From contig NZ_CP016793.1 of NCBI RefSeq assembly GCF_001701025.1, positions 7,812,001 through 7,876,000 on the forward strand: a stretch of DNA of 64,000 nucleotides, read 5' to 3'. Both the position numbers and the translations under genes were made by a program. A model generated the notes under the pieces. The model searched no databases. It had not been told where the DNA came from and saw only the letters and a list, made by a program, of their open reading frames with translations. Numbering within the stretch: the stretch's first letter is position 1; every line of letters starts with the position of its first letter. This DNA is from Lentzea guizhouensis. GTDB taxonomy: Bacteria > Actinomycetota > Actinomycetes > Mycobacteriales > Pseudonocardiaceae. This document shows positions 26,916 through 35,001 of this stretch, in pieces.

Positions 26916-28292
26916 ATGTCCCCCACTCTCGACCAGCTCCGCCGGCACGCCTCCGATCCCCGCCGCCGCGTCCTGCTCACCGGCGCCACCGTCGTCACGA
27001 TGGACCCCGAGCTGGGCACCCTGCCCGAGGGTGACGTGCTGATCGAGGGCGACCGGATCGCCGCCGTCGCCGCCGAGGTCCCCGTCACCGACGCGGTCGT
27101 CGTCGACGCGACCGGCTCGATCGTCGCCCCCGGTTTCGTCGACACCCACCGCCACGCCTGGGAGGCGCAGCTGCGCCGGGTGATGCCCGACGTCAACGAC
27201 CTCGGCGAGTACGTCATGTCCACCCTGGCCGGCATCGCGCCGGTCTACCAGCCCGAGGACATGTACACGGGCACGAAGCTCGCCGCGCTGACCGCGATCG
27301 ACAGCGGCATCACCACCATGCTCGACTTCTCCCACAACTCCCGCACACCGGCCCACTCCGACGCCGCGATCCAGGCTCTCGCCGACACCGGCATCCGCGG
27401 GGTGCACGCGTCGATGCGCCCGCACTTCGGTGACTGGGCGGGCCAGTGGCCGGCCGACCTGGCGCGGCTGCAGAGCACCTGCCTCTCCAGCCGCGACAAT
27501 CTGATCACCCTGCGCCTCGCGACCCTGGCCACCGACGAGATCTGCGGACCCGACCTCGCCTACGGCCCCCGTCTCGCCGAGGTCGCGCGCGACCTCGGCA
27601 TCGGCGTCAGCGTCGACGCCGTGTTCGGCACCTCGTCGTCCGACGCGATCCTGGGCTGGGCCCGCGACGGGCTCCTGGGCCCGGACGTCTCGCTGATCCA
27701 CTGCACCGGCCTCACCGGCGCGGCCTGGCAGGCCATGGCGGACACGGGTGCGGCGGTCTCCCTCGCGCCCACCTCCGAGGCGCAGATCGGGTTGGAAACC
27801 GCCGTTCCCGCCATCGACGAGGCACTCGCCGCCGGCATCCGCCCCGGGCTGAGCATCGACGTCGAGGTCGCCCTGGCCAGCGACATGTTCACGCAGATGC
27901 GCGCTCTGCACGCCATCCAGCGCATGCGTGCCGTCAACGCCGCCTACGGCACCACCGCCACCCCCACCCGGATCGGCGTCCACGACGTGCTCGACTTCGC
28001 CACCCTGCACGGCGCCAAGAGCATCGGCCTCGGCGACGTCACCGGCTCCCTCACCCCCGGCAAGCAGGCCGACCTGCTGCTCGTGCACGCCGAGGACATC
28101 AACAACATGCCGCTCAACGACCCGATCGGCACCCTCGTCCTCGGCTCCGACCCCCGCAACATCCAGGCGGTGTTCATCGCGGGCCAGGTCCGCAAGTGGG
28201 CCGGCACCGTCCTGGACGTCGACGTGCCCGCGCTCGGGCAGGAGGTCCGCGCCTCCCGCGACCGGATCCTCAAGGCCGCGCACTCGTCCTGA
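26916..28292 (+). CDS. amidohydrolase (TRZ/ATZ-type metal-dependent deaminase family)
   Basis: 458 residues, ATG 26916 after GGAAGACAGAACC. Metal ligands are visible: FVDTHRHAWEAQLRRV (H-x-H), LIHCTGL (His), APTSEAQIG (His replaced in part, Glu kept) and a late Asp in SDMFTQMRALHAIQR. IVAPGFVDTHRHAWEA and DVLDFATLHGAKSIGLGDVTGSLTPGKQADLLLV are the first and last signature blocks. Relatives include methylthioadenosine, cytosine and triazine deaminases. The substrate is undetermined. The 166-base gap before it carries a short unrecognised reading frame. Confidence 0.9.
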   Translation: MSPTLDQLRRHASDPRRRVLLTGATVVTMDPELGTLPEGDVLIEGDRIAAVAAEVPVTDAVVVDATGSIVAPGFVDTHRHAWEAQLRRVMPDVNDLGEYVMSTLAGIAPVYQPEDMYTGTKLAALTAIDSGITTMLDFSHNSRTPAHSDAAIQALADTGIRGVHASMRPHFGDWAGQWPADLARLQSTCLSSRDNLITLRLATLATDEICGPDLAYGPRLAEVARDLGIGVSVDAVFGTSSSDAILGWARDGLLGPDVSLIHCTGLTGAAWQAMADTGAAVSLAPTSEAQIGLETAVPAIDEALAAGIRPGLSIDVEVALASDMFTQMRALHAIQRMRAVNAAYGTTATPTRIGVHDVLDFATLHGAKSIGLGDVTGSLTPGKQADLLLVHAEDINNMPLNDPIGTLVLGSDPRNIQAVFIAGQVRKWAGTVLDVDVPALGQEVRASRDRILKAAHSS

Positions 28293-28323
28293 ATCGACTG
28301 CACACCAACGGAAGGCGAAGACC

Positions 28324-28572
28324 ATGCCCACCACCGCACCCCACCCCCACGTCGGCATGTGGGTCACCGCGGACGGCCGCATCCGCCAGGAGCTCCTGCC
28401 CGGCGGCCGCTACGAGGAGGAGCGCGACGGCCGCAAACGCGCCTACACCGGCCGGTACACCGTCGAAGGCGACCACATCGACTACTTCGACGACCTCGGG
28501 TTCACCGCGACGGGCGACGTCCGCGACGGAATCCTGTACCACGAACACCTCGTGCTGCACCGGGAACGGTGA
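28324..28572 (+). CDS. Atu4866-domain protein
   Basis: 82 residues, ATG 28324. HVGMWVTADGRIRQELLPGGRYEEERDGRKRAYTGRYTVEGDHIDYFDDLGFTATGDVRDGILYH is the Atu4866 family almost end to end, a small beta barrel of unknown function. It often sits downstream of SDR and amidohydrolase genes in actinomycetes and proteobacteria, as it does here (31 bases after the amidohydrolase), suggesting one pathway. It converges on the amidase with only three bases between stops. Confidence 0.9.
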   Translation: MPTTAPHPHVGMWVTADGRIRQELLPGGRYEEERDGRKRAYTGRYTVEGDHIDYFDDLGFTATGDVRDGILYHEHLVLHRER

Positions 28573-28575
28573 GAA

Positions 28576-29979
28576 CTACGGCGCCCGGAAGCCGCCGATC
28601 TCCCGTTCGAGCAGCTCGGCCAGCCGCAGCGGGGTGCGGTCCTCGAACGCCGGACCGATGAGCTGCACCCCGACCGGCAGGCCTTCCGGGGACCTGCCCG
28701 CCGGGATCGCGGTGGCGGGCAACCCCGGCATCGTGGCCAGGCCGGCCCAGACGAGCTGGTCGAAGTACGGGTGCTCGACACCGTCGACGTCGATGCGGCG
28801 TGCCAGCAGATCGGGGTGGTGGTCGTGCGGGAACGCGGGCGTGGGCGTGATCGGGCACACCACGACGTCGAACTCGGCGAAGAACCGGCGCCAGCCGTGC
28901 CGGTGGAGCTCGCGGCGGTGGTTCGCCTCCATCCACTCCTGATGGCTGAACCCCATGGCACGCAGGCGATCCTCGTCGAGACTCCGGTCGTCGACCGGGA
29001 ACCGTGCGACGGAGCCCGAGAACAGCAGCTGCAGGTAGAGCGTCGCGGCCTCGGTGACATCGGGCAGCAGCGGACTGTGCCGCTCGACGCGCGCGCCACC
29101 GTCGCTCAACGCGCCGGCGACGCGGTCCACGCCCGCCCGCACGGCTGCCCCGGTCGGGATGAACGGATGCTCGTCGAGGACCAGGACCCGGAAGTCGCTC
29201 AGCCGCTCGCGCCGCGCGGGCGGCAACTTCACCTCGTACGCCTTGCCGAACGTCAACGGGTCCGGCCCGGCCATCACGTCGAGCAGCAGCGCGAGGTCGC
29301 GGGCGGTACGGGCCATCGGCCCGACCACGGCGAGGTCCAGCTCGACCGGCAACACCGGTTCGGACGGCGCGACCATGCCGCGGGTCGCCGCCAGCCCGAG
29401 CGTCGGCTTGTGCGAGTGGACACCGCAGAAGTGCGCGGGGGTGCGCAACGAGCCGGCGAGGTCGGACCCGATGGACAACGCCCCGAACCCGCACGCCAGC
29501 GCCGCCGCCGAGCCGCCGGAGGAGCCGCCCGAGGTGCGTTCGTGGTCCCACGGGTTGTTGGTGGTGCCGTAGACGTCGTTGAAGCTCTGGATGTCCTGCA
29601 ACCCCAACGGCACGTTGGTCTTGCCCAGCACCACCGCCCCCGCGGCCTTCAACCGCGACACCTGCACCGCGTCCTCGGCCGGCACGTGGTCCCGGTGCGC
29701 CGGCATGCCCCAGGTCGTGGGCAGCCCGGCGACGTCGTAGGACTCCTTGACCGTCACCGGAACCCCGAGCAGCGGCCGGTTCTCGCCACGTGCACGTGCC
29801 TCGTCCGCCTCCCTGGCCGCGGCTCGGGCGCGGTCGAAGTCCGGCACGCAGATCGCGTTGACCGCCTTGTCCTCTCGCTCGATGCGGCCGATCGCCTCGT
29901 CGGTCAGTTCCAGCGAGGTCACTTCACCTGAACGCATTGCGGCTGTCATTTCTTCGGCAGACCGAAAGCTCCATTCCAT
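28576..29979 (-). CDS. amidase (amidase signature family)
   Basis: 467 residues, ATG 29979. The Ser-cisSer-Lys triad is visible: lysine in VPVTVKESYDVAG, cis-serine in RTSGGSSGGSAAALACG, nucleophile serine in SIGSDLAGSLRTPAHFCGV. It carries the usual C-terminal block (GLATMPGLPATAIPAGRSPEGLPVGVQLIG). It hydrolyses an amide, but no substrate can be assigned from sequence; the neighbours do not form a known pathway. No signal peptide, so probably cytosolic. Confidence 0.94.
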   Translation of the reverse strand: MEWSFRSAEEMTAAMRSGEVTSLELTDEAIGRIEREDKAVNAICVPDFDRARAAAREADEARARGENRPLLGVPVTVKESYDVAGLPTTWGMPAHRDHVPAEDAVQVSRLKAAGAVVLGKTNVPLGLQDIQSFNDVYGTTNNPWDHERTSGGSSGGSAAALACGFGALSIGSDLAGSLRTPAHFCGVHSHKPTLGLAATRGMVAPSEPVLPVELDLAVVGPMARTARDLALLLDVMAGPDPLTFGKAYEVKLPPARRERLSDFRVLVLDEHPFIPTGAAVRAGVDRVAGALSDGGARVERHSPLLPDVTEAATLYLQLLFSGSVARFPVDDRSLDEDRLRAMGFSHQEWMEANHRRELHRHGWRRFFAEFDVVVCPITPTPAFPHDHHPDLLARRIDVDGVEHPYFDQLVWAGLATMPGLPATAIPAGRSPEGLPVGVQLIGPAFEDRTPLRLAELLEREIGGFRAP

Positions 29980-30043
29980 GAAAACGAAGCTAGCGACCTG
30001 TCGCAGAAGCCATAAAATCCCAGTTCGCGCAACGATTCCGTGG

Positions 30044-30665
30044 TCACGGCAGCTGGAAGCCGGCCGGTCCGCGCACGGCCGCCGCGGCCAGTTCCTCGAC
30101 GCGGACGGCGGAGACGGGCACGCCCGGCGCGGCCTGCACTCACGCCACCAGGTCCGGCATGGTCAGACCCCGCGGAGGCTCGGGCACGTACGGAAAGGCG
30201 TAGAGCGGGGTGTTGGGTTCGCTGCGTCAGGTCTCGGCCAGCAGATCGAGGTCGACCGCGTCGAAGCCCAGCCGGTCGAGCAGCTCCGCCACGTCCTTTT
30301 TGGCCGCTGGGTCGTCGGCGTGCACCGGCCGGGCGGTGCAGGCCCAGCAGCTGCTTGGAACCGATGTTGTGCAACGCCTTGACGACGTGGGACCCGGCCA
30401 GGTGGCGCTGGACGAGCTCGCCGGAGCTCAGCGCGCCGCTGTCCAGTTCGGACGATCGCCACGCGGCGCTCGGCACGTAGTTCATCGGGTCGATCACGGT
30501 CTTGCCGGCCAGCTCCTCGCGCGGGAGCTGTTCGTGTGCCGCCAGGGGGACGGCGACGAGGACCAGGTCGGCGGACCGGCGGCGTCGGCGGGCGTGGTGG
30601 CGCGGGCGGTGCCGCCGAGCGCGGCGAGCAGGCCGGTCAGCGCCCGCGGGTCGCGGGAGTTGCTG
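30044..30665 (-). pseudogene. decayed NADPH-dependent F420 reductase-like gene
   Basis: Pieces of one protein appear in different frames: RLSNSRDPRALTGLLAALGG, then SADLVLVAVPLAAHEQLPREELAGKTVIDPMNYVP and LAGSHVVKALHNIGSKQLLGL, then VHADDPAAKKDVAELLDRLGFDAVDLDLLAE, then SEPNTPLYAFPYVPEPPRGL, and an in-frame TGA at 30140-30142 before a last segment ending VRGPAGFQLP. The N-terminal nucleotide-binding loop is missing; an IS630-type remnant lies there instead. It is related to the gene at position 1. Unlike other frame-shifted genes here, this one also has an in-frame stop and lost its start, so it is probably a real remnant. Confidence 0.75.
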
Positions 30666-30881
30666 AGTCTGCCGCCGGTGCCGTCCCCGGTGACCGGTGA
30701 GGTGGAGGCCCGGCTGATCGCCCTGGCCTGCTCCCAGCCGCCGGCCGGGTATGCCCGGTGGTCGTTGCGGCTGCCCGCGCGCGACGTCGACCCGCCGCTC
30801 GCCGTCGACGGTCATGCCGTCATCGCGCACGTGACGCCGGAGGCCTGCGTGCGGTCGTACGTGGCCGCGTTCTCCGACTGA
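30663..30881 (+). mobile_element. IS630-type transposase remnant (helix-turn-helix part)
   Basis: A short open frame reads VTGEVEARLIALACSQPPAGYARWSLRL, the N-terminal helix-turn-helix signature of IS630-family transposases (family form: L-I-A-L-A-C-S-x-P-P-x-G-x-x-R-W-T/S-L-R-L). The DDE catalytic region is absent and the rest of the frame to 30881 is not recognised. No inverted repeats were identified. It sits where the N-terminus of the F420 reductase-like remnant should be. Confidence 0.65.
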
Positions 30882-30882
30882 C

Positions 30883-31485
30883 TCAGACCGGTGGCCAGTT
30901 GCGCAGCGCGGCGTCGGCGACGCGCAGGAGCTGCTCGCGCGTCGCGCCGCCCGCCGCCTGCACGGCCATGCCGTTCGCGACCGTCATGACGTACCGGGCG
31001 ATCAGGTCCGGGTCGGCGTCGGCGGGCAGGTCACCCTCCCGCACGGCCCGCGCGAACCGGTCGCGCAGGTGCGCCTGCCCCTGGGCGCGCCAGTCCACCA
31101 GGATGTCGCGCGCGATCTGCCCGGTCTCCCCGGCCGCCAGCGCGCCCTGCACCCCGAGACACCCCGCGGGAGAGCCGGGGCGGGTGTTGGCGCACACCGA
31201 GCCGGTGAGGAAGAGCTCCGCCGCCTCACGGGCGGTGGTGGCCTGCAGAGCCTCGACGATGTAGGTGACCGTGCCGTCGGAGTAGCGCTGCAGCGCCTTG
31301 CGGAAGAGCTCCTCCTTGTTGCCGAAAGCCGCGTACATGCTCTTGCGGGAGATGCCCATGCGCTCGGTCAGGTCGGTCAGGCTCGCGCCGTCGTAGCCCC
31401 GCTCCCAGAACAGGACCATCGCCTTCTCGAGCGCCTCGTCGAGGTCGAACTCGCGCGGCCGGCCCACCCGTCCCGTCTCCACCAC
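30883..31485 (-). CDS. TetR-family transcriptional regulator
   Basis: 200 residues from GTG 31485. The HTH reads GRPREFDLDEALEKAMVLFWERGYDGASLTDLTERMGISRKSMYAAFGNKEELFRKAL. The C-terminal domain (AGCLGVQGALAAGETGQIARDILVDWRAQGQAHLRDR) matches a common actinobacterial TetR type that controls adjacent SDR genes. It is divergent from an SDR, with two copies of a palindromic operator in the gap. Confidence 0.93.
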   Translation of the reverse strand: MVETGRVGRPREFDLDEALEKAMVLFWERGYDGASLTDLTERMGISRKSMYAAFGNKEELFRKALQRYSDGTVTYIVEALQATTAREAAELFLTGSVCANTRPGSPAGCLGVQGALAAGETGQIARDILVDWRAQGQAHLRDRFARAVREGDLPADADPDLIARYVMTVANGMAVQAAGGATREQLLRVADAALRNWPPV

Positions 31486-31505
31486 CCTCGCATCCTACCT
31501 TTCGC

Positions 31506-31559
31506 CACCGATCGGTGCACAACTGCTACGGTGGCGTTGTGCACCGATCGGTGCACAAC
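31506..31559. promoter_or_regulatory. tandem TetR operators between divergent tetR and SDR genes
   Basis: The sequence CACCGATCGGTGCACAAC occurs at 31506-31523 and again at 31542-31559. The second copy is part of a perfect 24-bp palindrome (half-site GTTGTGCACCGA, 31536-31559); the first has only one good half. The 36-base spacing would place two dimers on related helical faces. This is the likely site through which the TetR regulates itself and the SDR. Confidence 0.85.
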
Positions 31560-31574
31560 AACGTGGAGGTCAGG

Positions 31575-32324
31575 ATGCGCAGGCTGGAAGGCAAGACCGC
31601 GGTCATCACCGGTGGCGGCACGCGGGGCATCGGCAGGGCCACCGCGGCCCGGCTGGTGGCCGAGGGAGCGCACGTGTTCATCACCGGCCGCCGCAAGACC
31701 GAGCTCGACGAGGCGGTGGAGGTCATCGGCGCGAACGTGACGGCGGTACCGGGCGACATCACCGTGCCGGAGGACCTGGACCGGCTCTACGAGGCGGTCG
31801 CCGCCCGCGGCAAGGGTCTCGACGTGCTGTTCGCCAACTCGGCCACCGCGTCGTTCGCGACCATCGAGACGATCACCGAGGCGGACTTCGACCAGGTCTT
31901 CGGCGTCAACGTCAAGGGCACGATCTTCACGGTGCAGAAAGCACTCCCGCTGCTGAACGAGGGAGCGTCGGTGATCATCAACGCCTCGACCGCCGCCGAC
32001 CGCGGCACCCCCGGCTTCGGCGCCTACGCGGCGTCCAAGGCGGCGCTGCGGACGTTCACCCGCTCGTGGGCGAACGAGCTCAAGGGCCGTGGTGTGCGGG
32101 TGAACGCCATCTCGCCGGGCCCGACCGACACCTCCGGGATCACCGAGCTCGTCGGCGAGGAGAACGCGCAGGCGTTCAAGGCGAACGAGGCCGCGCGCAT
32201 CGCCATCGGCCGGATGGGACACGTGGACGAGGTGGCAGCGGCGGTGGCGTTCCTGGCGTCGGCGGACAGCAGCTTCATGCTCGGCGCCAACCTCTACGTC
32301 GACGGCGGCGAGAACCAGATCTGA
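31575..32324 (+). CDS. short-chain dehydrogenase/reductase under TetR control
   Basis: 249 residues, ATG 31575 with GGAGG eight to ten bases upstream. Signatures: AVITGGGTRGIGRATAARL, LFANSATASFATIETIT, the catalytic NASTAADRGTPGFGAYAASKAALR, and the C-terminal GANLYVDGGENQI typical of FabG-like classical SDRs. The active-site tyrosine and lysine are in place (YAASK). An earlier in-frame ATG at 31515 lies within the operator and is unlikely. The substrate is unknown. Confidence 0.93.
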   Translation: MRRLEGKTAVITGGGTRGIGRATAARLVAEGAHVFITGRRKTELDEAVEVIGANVTAVPGDITVPEDLDRLYEAVAARGKGLDVLFANSATASFATIETITEADFDQVFGVNVKGTIFTVQKALPLLNEGASVIINASTAADRGTPGFGAYAASKAALRTFTRSWANELKGRGVRVNAISPGPTDTSGITELVGEENAQAFKANEAARIAIGRMGHVDEVAAAVAFLASADSSFMLGANLYVDGGENQI

Positions 32325-32333
32325 CGCTCCGCG

Positions 32334-32363
32334 CCGGTGTCCCGTGGCGCCGCGGGACACCGG
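32334..32363. terminator. bidirectional hairpin terminator
   Basis: Perfect 11-bp inverted repeat (CCGGTGTCCCG and its complement) with an 8-base loop, between the converging stops of the SDR and the ADP-ribosylglycohydrolase. Confidence 0.75.
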
Positions 32364-32395
32364 GCCCGAAAGCCCTCACAGGAAGCCGAGCGAGG

Positions 32396-33388
32396 TCACC
32401 GGGCCACACCGGACACGAGCGCTGCCAACTGGTCCCCGTACTCGATGCGGTCGACCCAGTCCTCCGGCCACGCCGCCACCCCGTGCGCGGCGCCCGCGAA
32501 CGCCCCGGCCAGCGCCGCGATCGAGTCGGAGTCGCCGCTGGTCCTCGCGCCCCGCACCAGGCACCGCACCGGGTCGTCGGCGTGCCGGACCGCGCAGTAC
32601 AGCCCGGTCGCCAGCGCCTCCTCCGCGATCCAGCCCTCCCCGGTGGCCAGGCTCGCGTCCAGGCCGTCGTCGGGTTCCGCGAGGGCGGCCTCCAGCCGTT
32701 CGAGGACCTCGGCGCACTCGTCCCAGCCGCGCGCGATGAAGTCGGCGGGTGTCGTCGCCCCCGGAGTGCGCCACAGGGATCCCAGCCACTCCTCCAGGTA
32801 GACCGAACGCCGTTCCCGGCAGCGGTCCAGCAACGCGGCGGGCACGTCGGCCAGGTCGTGACCGTCGACCAGCAGCCGGGTCGCGTAGGCGGTGAGCTCG
32901 GACGCGGCCAGCGCCGTGGGATGGCCGTGGGTCATCGCGGCCTGCAGCTGCGACACCCCGGCGAGCACGTCGAGGTCCAGGTCCGGCACCAACCCCACCG
33001 GTGTCACCCGCATGTTCGCGCCACACCCCTTGGAGCCGGCGACGGTCGCCTCCACCCACGGCTCGCCCTCGGCCAAGCCGCCACACGCGCGCAGGCACGT
33101 CATCCCCGGCGCACGGTTGTTCTCCGGGCTGTGCGCCCAGGCCACGAACCGCTCCCGCAGCCGCGGTTCGAGCACGTCGGCGGTGTACCGGTCGACGCCG
33201 TGCAGCGCCCACGCCACGGCGAGCGCCATCTGCGTGTCGTCGGTGACCAGGGCGGGGTCGCCCTCCAGGTCGTCCGGCCCGTCGGGACCGAACCGCCGGT
33301 CGATCTCCGCGACGGACAGGAACTCCGTCGGCTTGCCGAGCGCGTCCCCGAAAGCCAACCCGTACAACGATCCCGCGACTCGGTCCAC
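32396..33388 (-). CDS. ADP-ribosylglycohydrolase family protein
   Basis: 330 residues from GTG 33388. The family's two-metal site is visible: RVAGSLYGLAFGDALGKPTEF at the N-terminus, VTDDTQMALAVAWAL (Asp-Asp-Thr), and RTSGDSDSIAALAGAFAGAAHGVAAWP (Asp-Ser-Asp-Ser) near the end. Members remove ADP-ribose from arginine or other acceptors, or hydrolyse related nucleosides; the bacterial substrate is unknown. It runs divergently from the SMI1/KNR4-type gene. Confidence 0.92.
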   Translation of the reverse strand: MDRVAGSLYGLAFGDALGKPTEFLSVAEIDRRFGPDGPDDLEGDPALVTDDTQMALAVAWALHGVDRYTADVLEPRLRERFVAWAHSPENNRAPGMTCLRACGGLAEGEPWVEATVAGSKGCGANMRVTPVGLVPDLDLDVLAGVSQLQAAMTHGHPTALAASELTAYATRLLVDGHDLADVPAALLDRCRERRSVYLEEWLGSLWRTPGATTPADFIARGWDECAEVLERLEAALAEPDDGLDASLATGEGWIAEEALATGLYCAVRHADDPVRCLVRGARTSGDSDSIAALAGAFAGAAHGVAAWPEDWVDRIEYGDQLAALVSGVAR

Positions 33389-33467
33389 GATCCCGACCCT
33401 ACCGTCGCGGTCGGCTCGGCGACGCCCCGCGGGCCGCGGCGCGTCCGAGGTCGTCAGACTGTCCGGT

Positions 33468-34025
33468 GTGAACGACACCGCCAGGGAGTTCGCCCGGTTG
33501 CGTGCCCTGATCGACAGGCTGCTGCCCCGCACCGCCCCGTTCCTGCCCGGCGCGACCGACCAGGACCTCGACCGGCTCGCCACCGCGACGGGACTCGACC
33601 TGCCGGCCGACCTGGTCGCGCTGCTGCGCGTGTCGGCCGGCCAGGACGATCCCCATCAGCTGCACGGCCCGCTCAACTACCACCACTTCCTGACCGTCGA
33701 CGAGATCATCGACATGCACGCCGTGCTGACCGGCGCGGTCGGCGACCTGGCGACACCCGTCGCGCAACCGAGCTGCTACCGGTGGACCGTGTGGTCGGAG
33801 TCCTGGCTGCCGTTCCTCGCGGTCGACGGTGACTGCTACCTGCTGGACCTCAACCCCGGCGACCTCGGCACCGCCGGTCAGGTCGTGTCCCGGCCCAACG
33901 TGCCGGACCTGGGCGAGCCGCTGGCGCCGTCGCTGACCGCGTTCCTGGCCCGCGCCGCCGACCTGGTCGAAGCCGGACGGGTCGAGGTCGAGGAGAGCAC
34001 GCTGGTCCTCCTCGACCTCTACTGA
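33468..34025 (+). CDS. SMI1/KNR4 (SUKH)-family protein
   Basis: 185 residues from GTG 33468. The SMI1/KNR4 core is present: GATDQDLDRLATATGLDLPADLVALLRVSAGQ, HFLTVDEII, SWLPFLAVDGDCYLLDLNPGDLGTAGQVV. SUKH proteins are often immunity proteins for polymorphic toxins, but many are stand-alone with unknown roles. No toxin gene is adjacent here, so immunity is only a possibility. Confidence 0.88.
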   Translation: MNDTAREFARLRALIDRLLPRTAPFLPGATDQDLDRLATATGLDLPADLVALLRVSAGQDDPHQLHGPLNYHHFLTVDEIIDMHAVLTGAVGDLATPVAQPSCYRWTVWSESWLPFLAVDGDCYLLDLNPGDLGTAGQVVSRPNVPDLGEPLAPSLTAFLARAADLVEAGRVEVEESTLVLLDLY

Positions 34026-34033
34026 TCCGTTCC

Positions 34034-34993
34034 TCAGATCCGGCCCACACCGGCCCCCGCACGCACCAGCCGTGGCACGTCAGCGGGGTTGTCGAGCGTG
34101 TACGGGTAGAACCCGCGCGGTTCCTGCACCGTCCCCGCCGTCTGCGGCGCACCGGAGCCGACGAAGACGTTGTCGCGCTGCACGACCCGGCCGGGACCGC
34201 TGTCGCCGTAGCCGACGAGGACCGGGAACGGGACGTTCTCGAAGTAGTTGCCCTCCACCAGCACTCCGGCGTCCATCGTGGAGGCGACGCCGTAGAGCTC
34301 GTTTGCCCGGAAGTAGTTGTTGTAGACGTGCACCGGTTCACCGAAGCGCACGCGCGGGTGGCGTTGGCGGGAGCCGTCGAAGAAGTTGTGGTGGATGCTC
34401 ACCTTCAGCCGGCCCTTGTCGGTGCTCGACGAACCGTCGGAGTGGCCGATCAGCATCGACTTGTCGGTGCCGCGGAACCAGTTCCACGACACGGTGACGT
34501 ACTCGGCACCCCGGACGATGTCGACGGCACCGTCGACGGCCCCGGAGAACTCGTTGTGGTCGACCCAGATGTGGTGGGAGTTCTGGCCGATGTTGACCGC
34601 GTCGTCCTCGGCATCGGTGAAGCGGAGGTTGCGGACGATCACGTTGTAGGAGCGGTAGAAGTCCAGGCCGCCGCCGTTGATGACCGCGGAGCTGCCGAGG
34701 CCGACGACCGTCTTGTTCGGACGGACGCCCTGCTTGCTGGAGATGGTGATCGTGCCGGAGACCTGGATGGTCAGCGCGCCGACCGTGTCGATGTAGTCGA
34801 GGAACTGTTCGGCGGTGGTCGCGGTGACGACCGTGCCGCCGGCGCCTCCGGTGGTTCCGTTCTGGCCGAGCGCGTTGACGCTCGCGAAGCCGTCGGATCC
34901 CACAGCCGCGACGGCCGGGGTGGTGAGGTGGCCCGCGACGAGGGCGCCCGCGGTGCCGGCGAGCAGGGTGCGGCGGGTCATGCGGGAGGTCAT
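34034..34993 (-). CDS. secreted pectate lyase (PL1) with Tat signal
   Basis: 319 residues, ATG 34993 with AGGAG six bases upstream. MTSRMTRRTLLAGTAGALVAG is a twin-arginine-type signal, cleaved around residue 30 (AVAAV). The right-handed beta helix shows the PL1 motifs IWVDHNEFSG, VTVSWNWFRGTDKSMLIGHSDG and RHPRVRFGEPVHVYNNYF, containing the Ca-binding aspartates and the catalytic arginine (R-x-R-F-G). It cleaves polygalacturonate by beta-elimination outside the cell. A second PL1 gene lies immediately upstream (eight bases), so they are co-transcribed. Confidence 0.93.
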   Translation of the reverse strand: MTSRMTRRTLLAGTAGALVAGHLTTPAVAAVGSDGFASVNALGQNGTTGGAGGTVVTATTAEQFLDYIDTVGALTIQVSGTITISSKQGVRPNKTVVGLGSSAVINGGGLDFYRSYNVIVRNLRFTDAEDDAVNIGQNSHHIWVDHNEFSGAVDGAVDIVRGAEYVTVSWNWFRGTDKSMLIGHSDGSSSTDKGRLKVSIHHNFFDGSRQRHPRVRFGEPVHVYNNYFRANELYGVASTMDAGVLVEGNYFENVPFPVLVGYGDSGPGRVVQRDNVFVGSGAPQTAGTVQEPRGFYPYTLDNPADVPRLVRAGAGVGRI

Positions 34994-35001
34994 CGTGGCT
35001 C

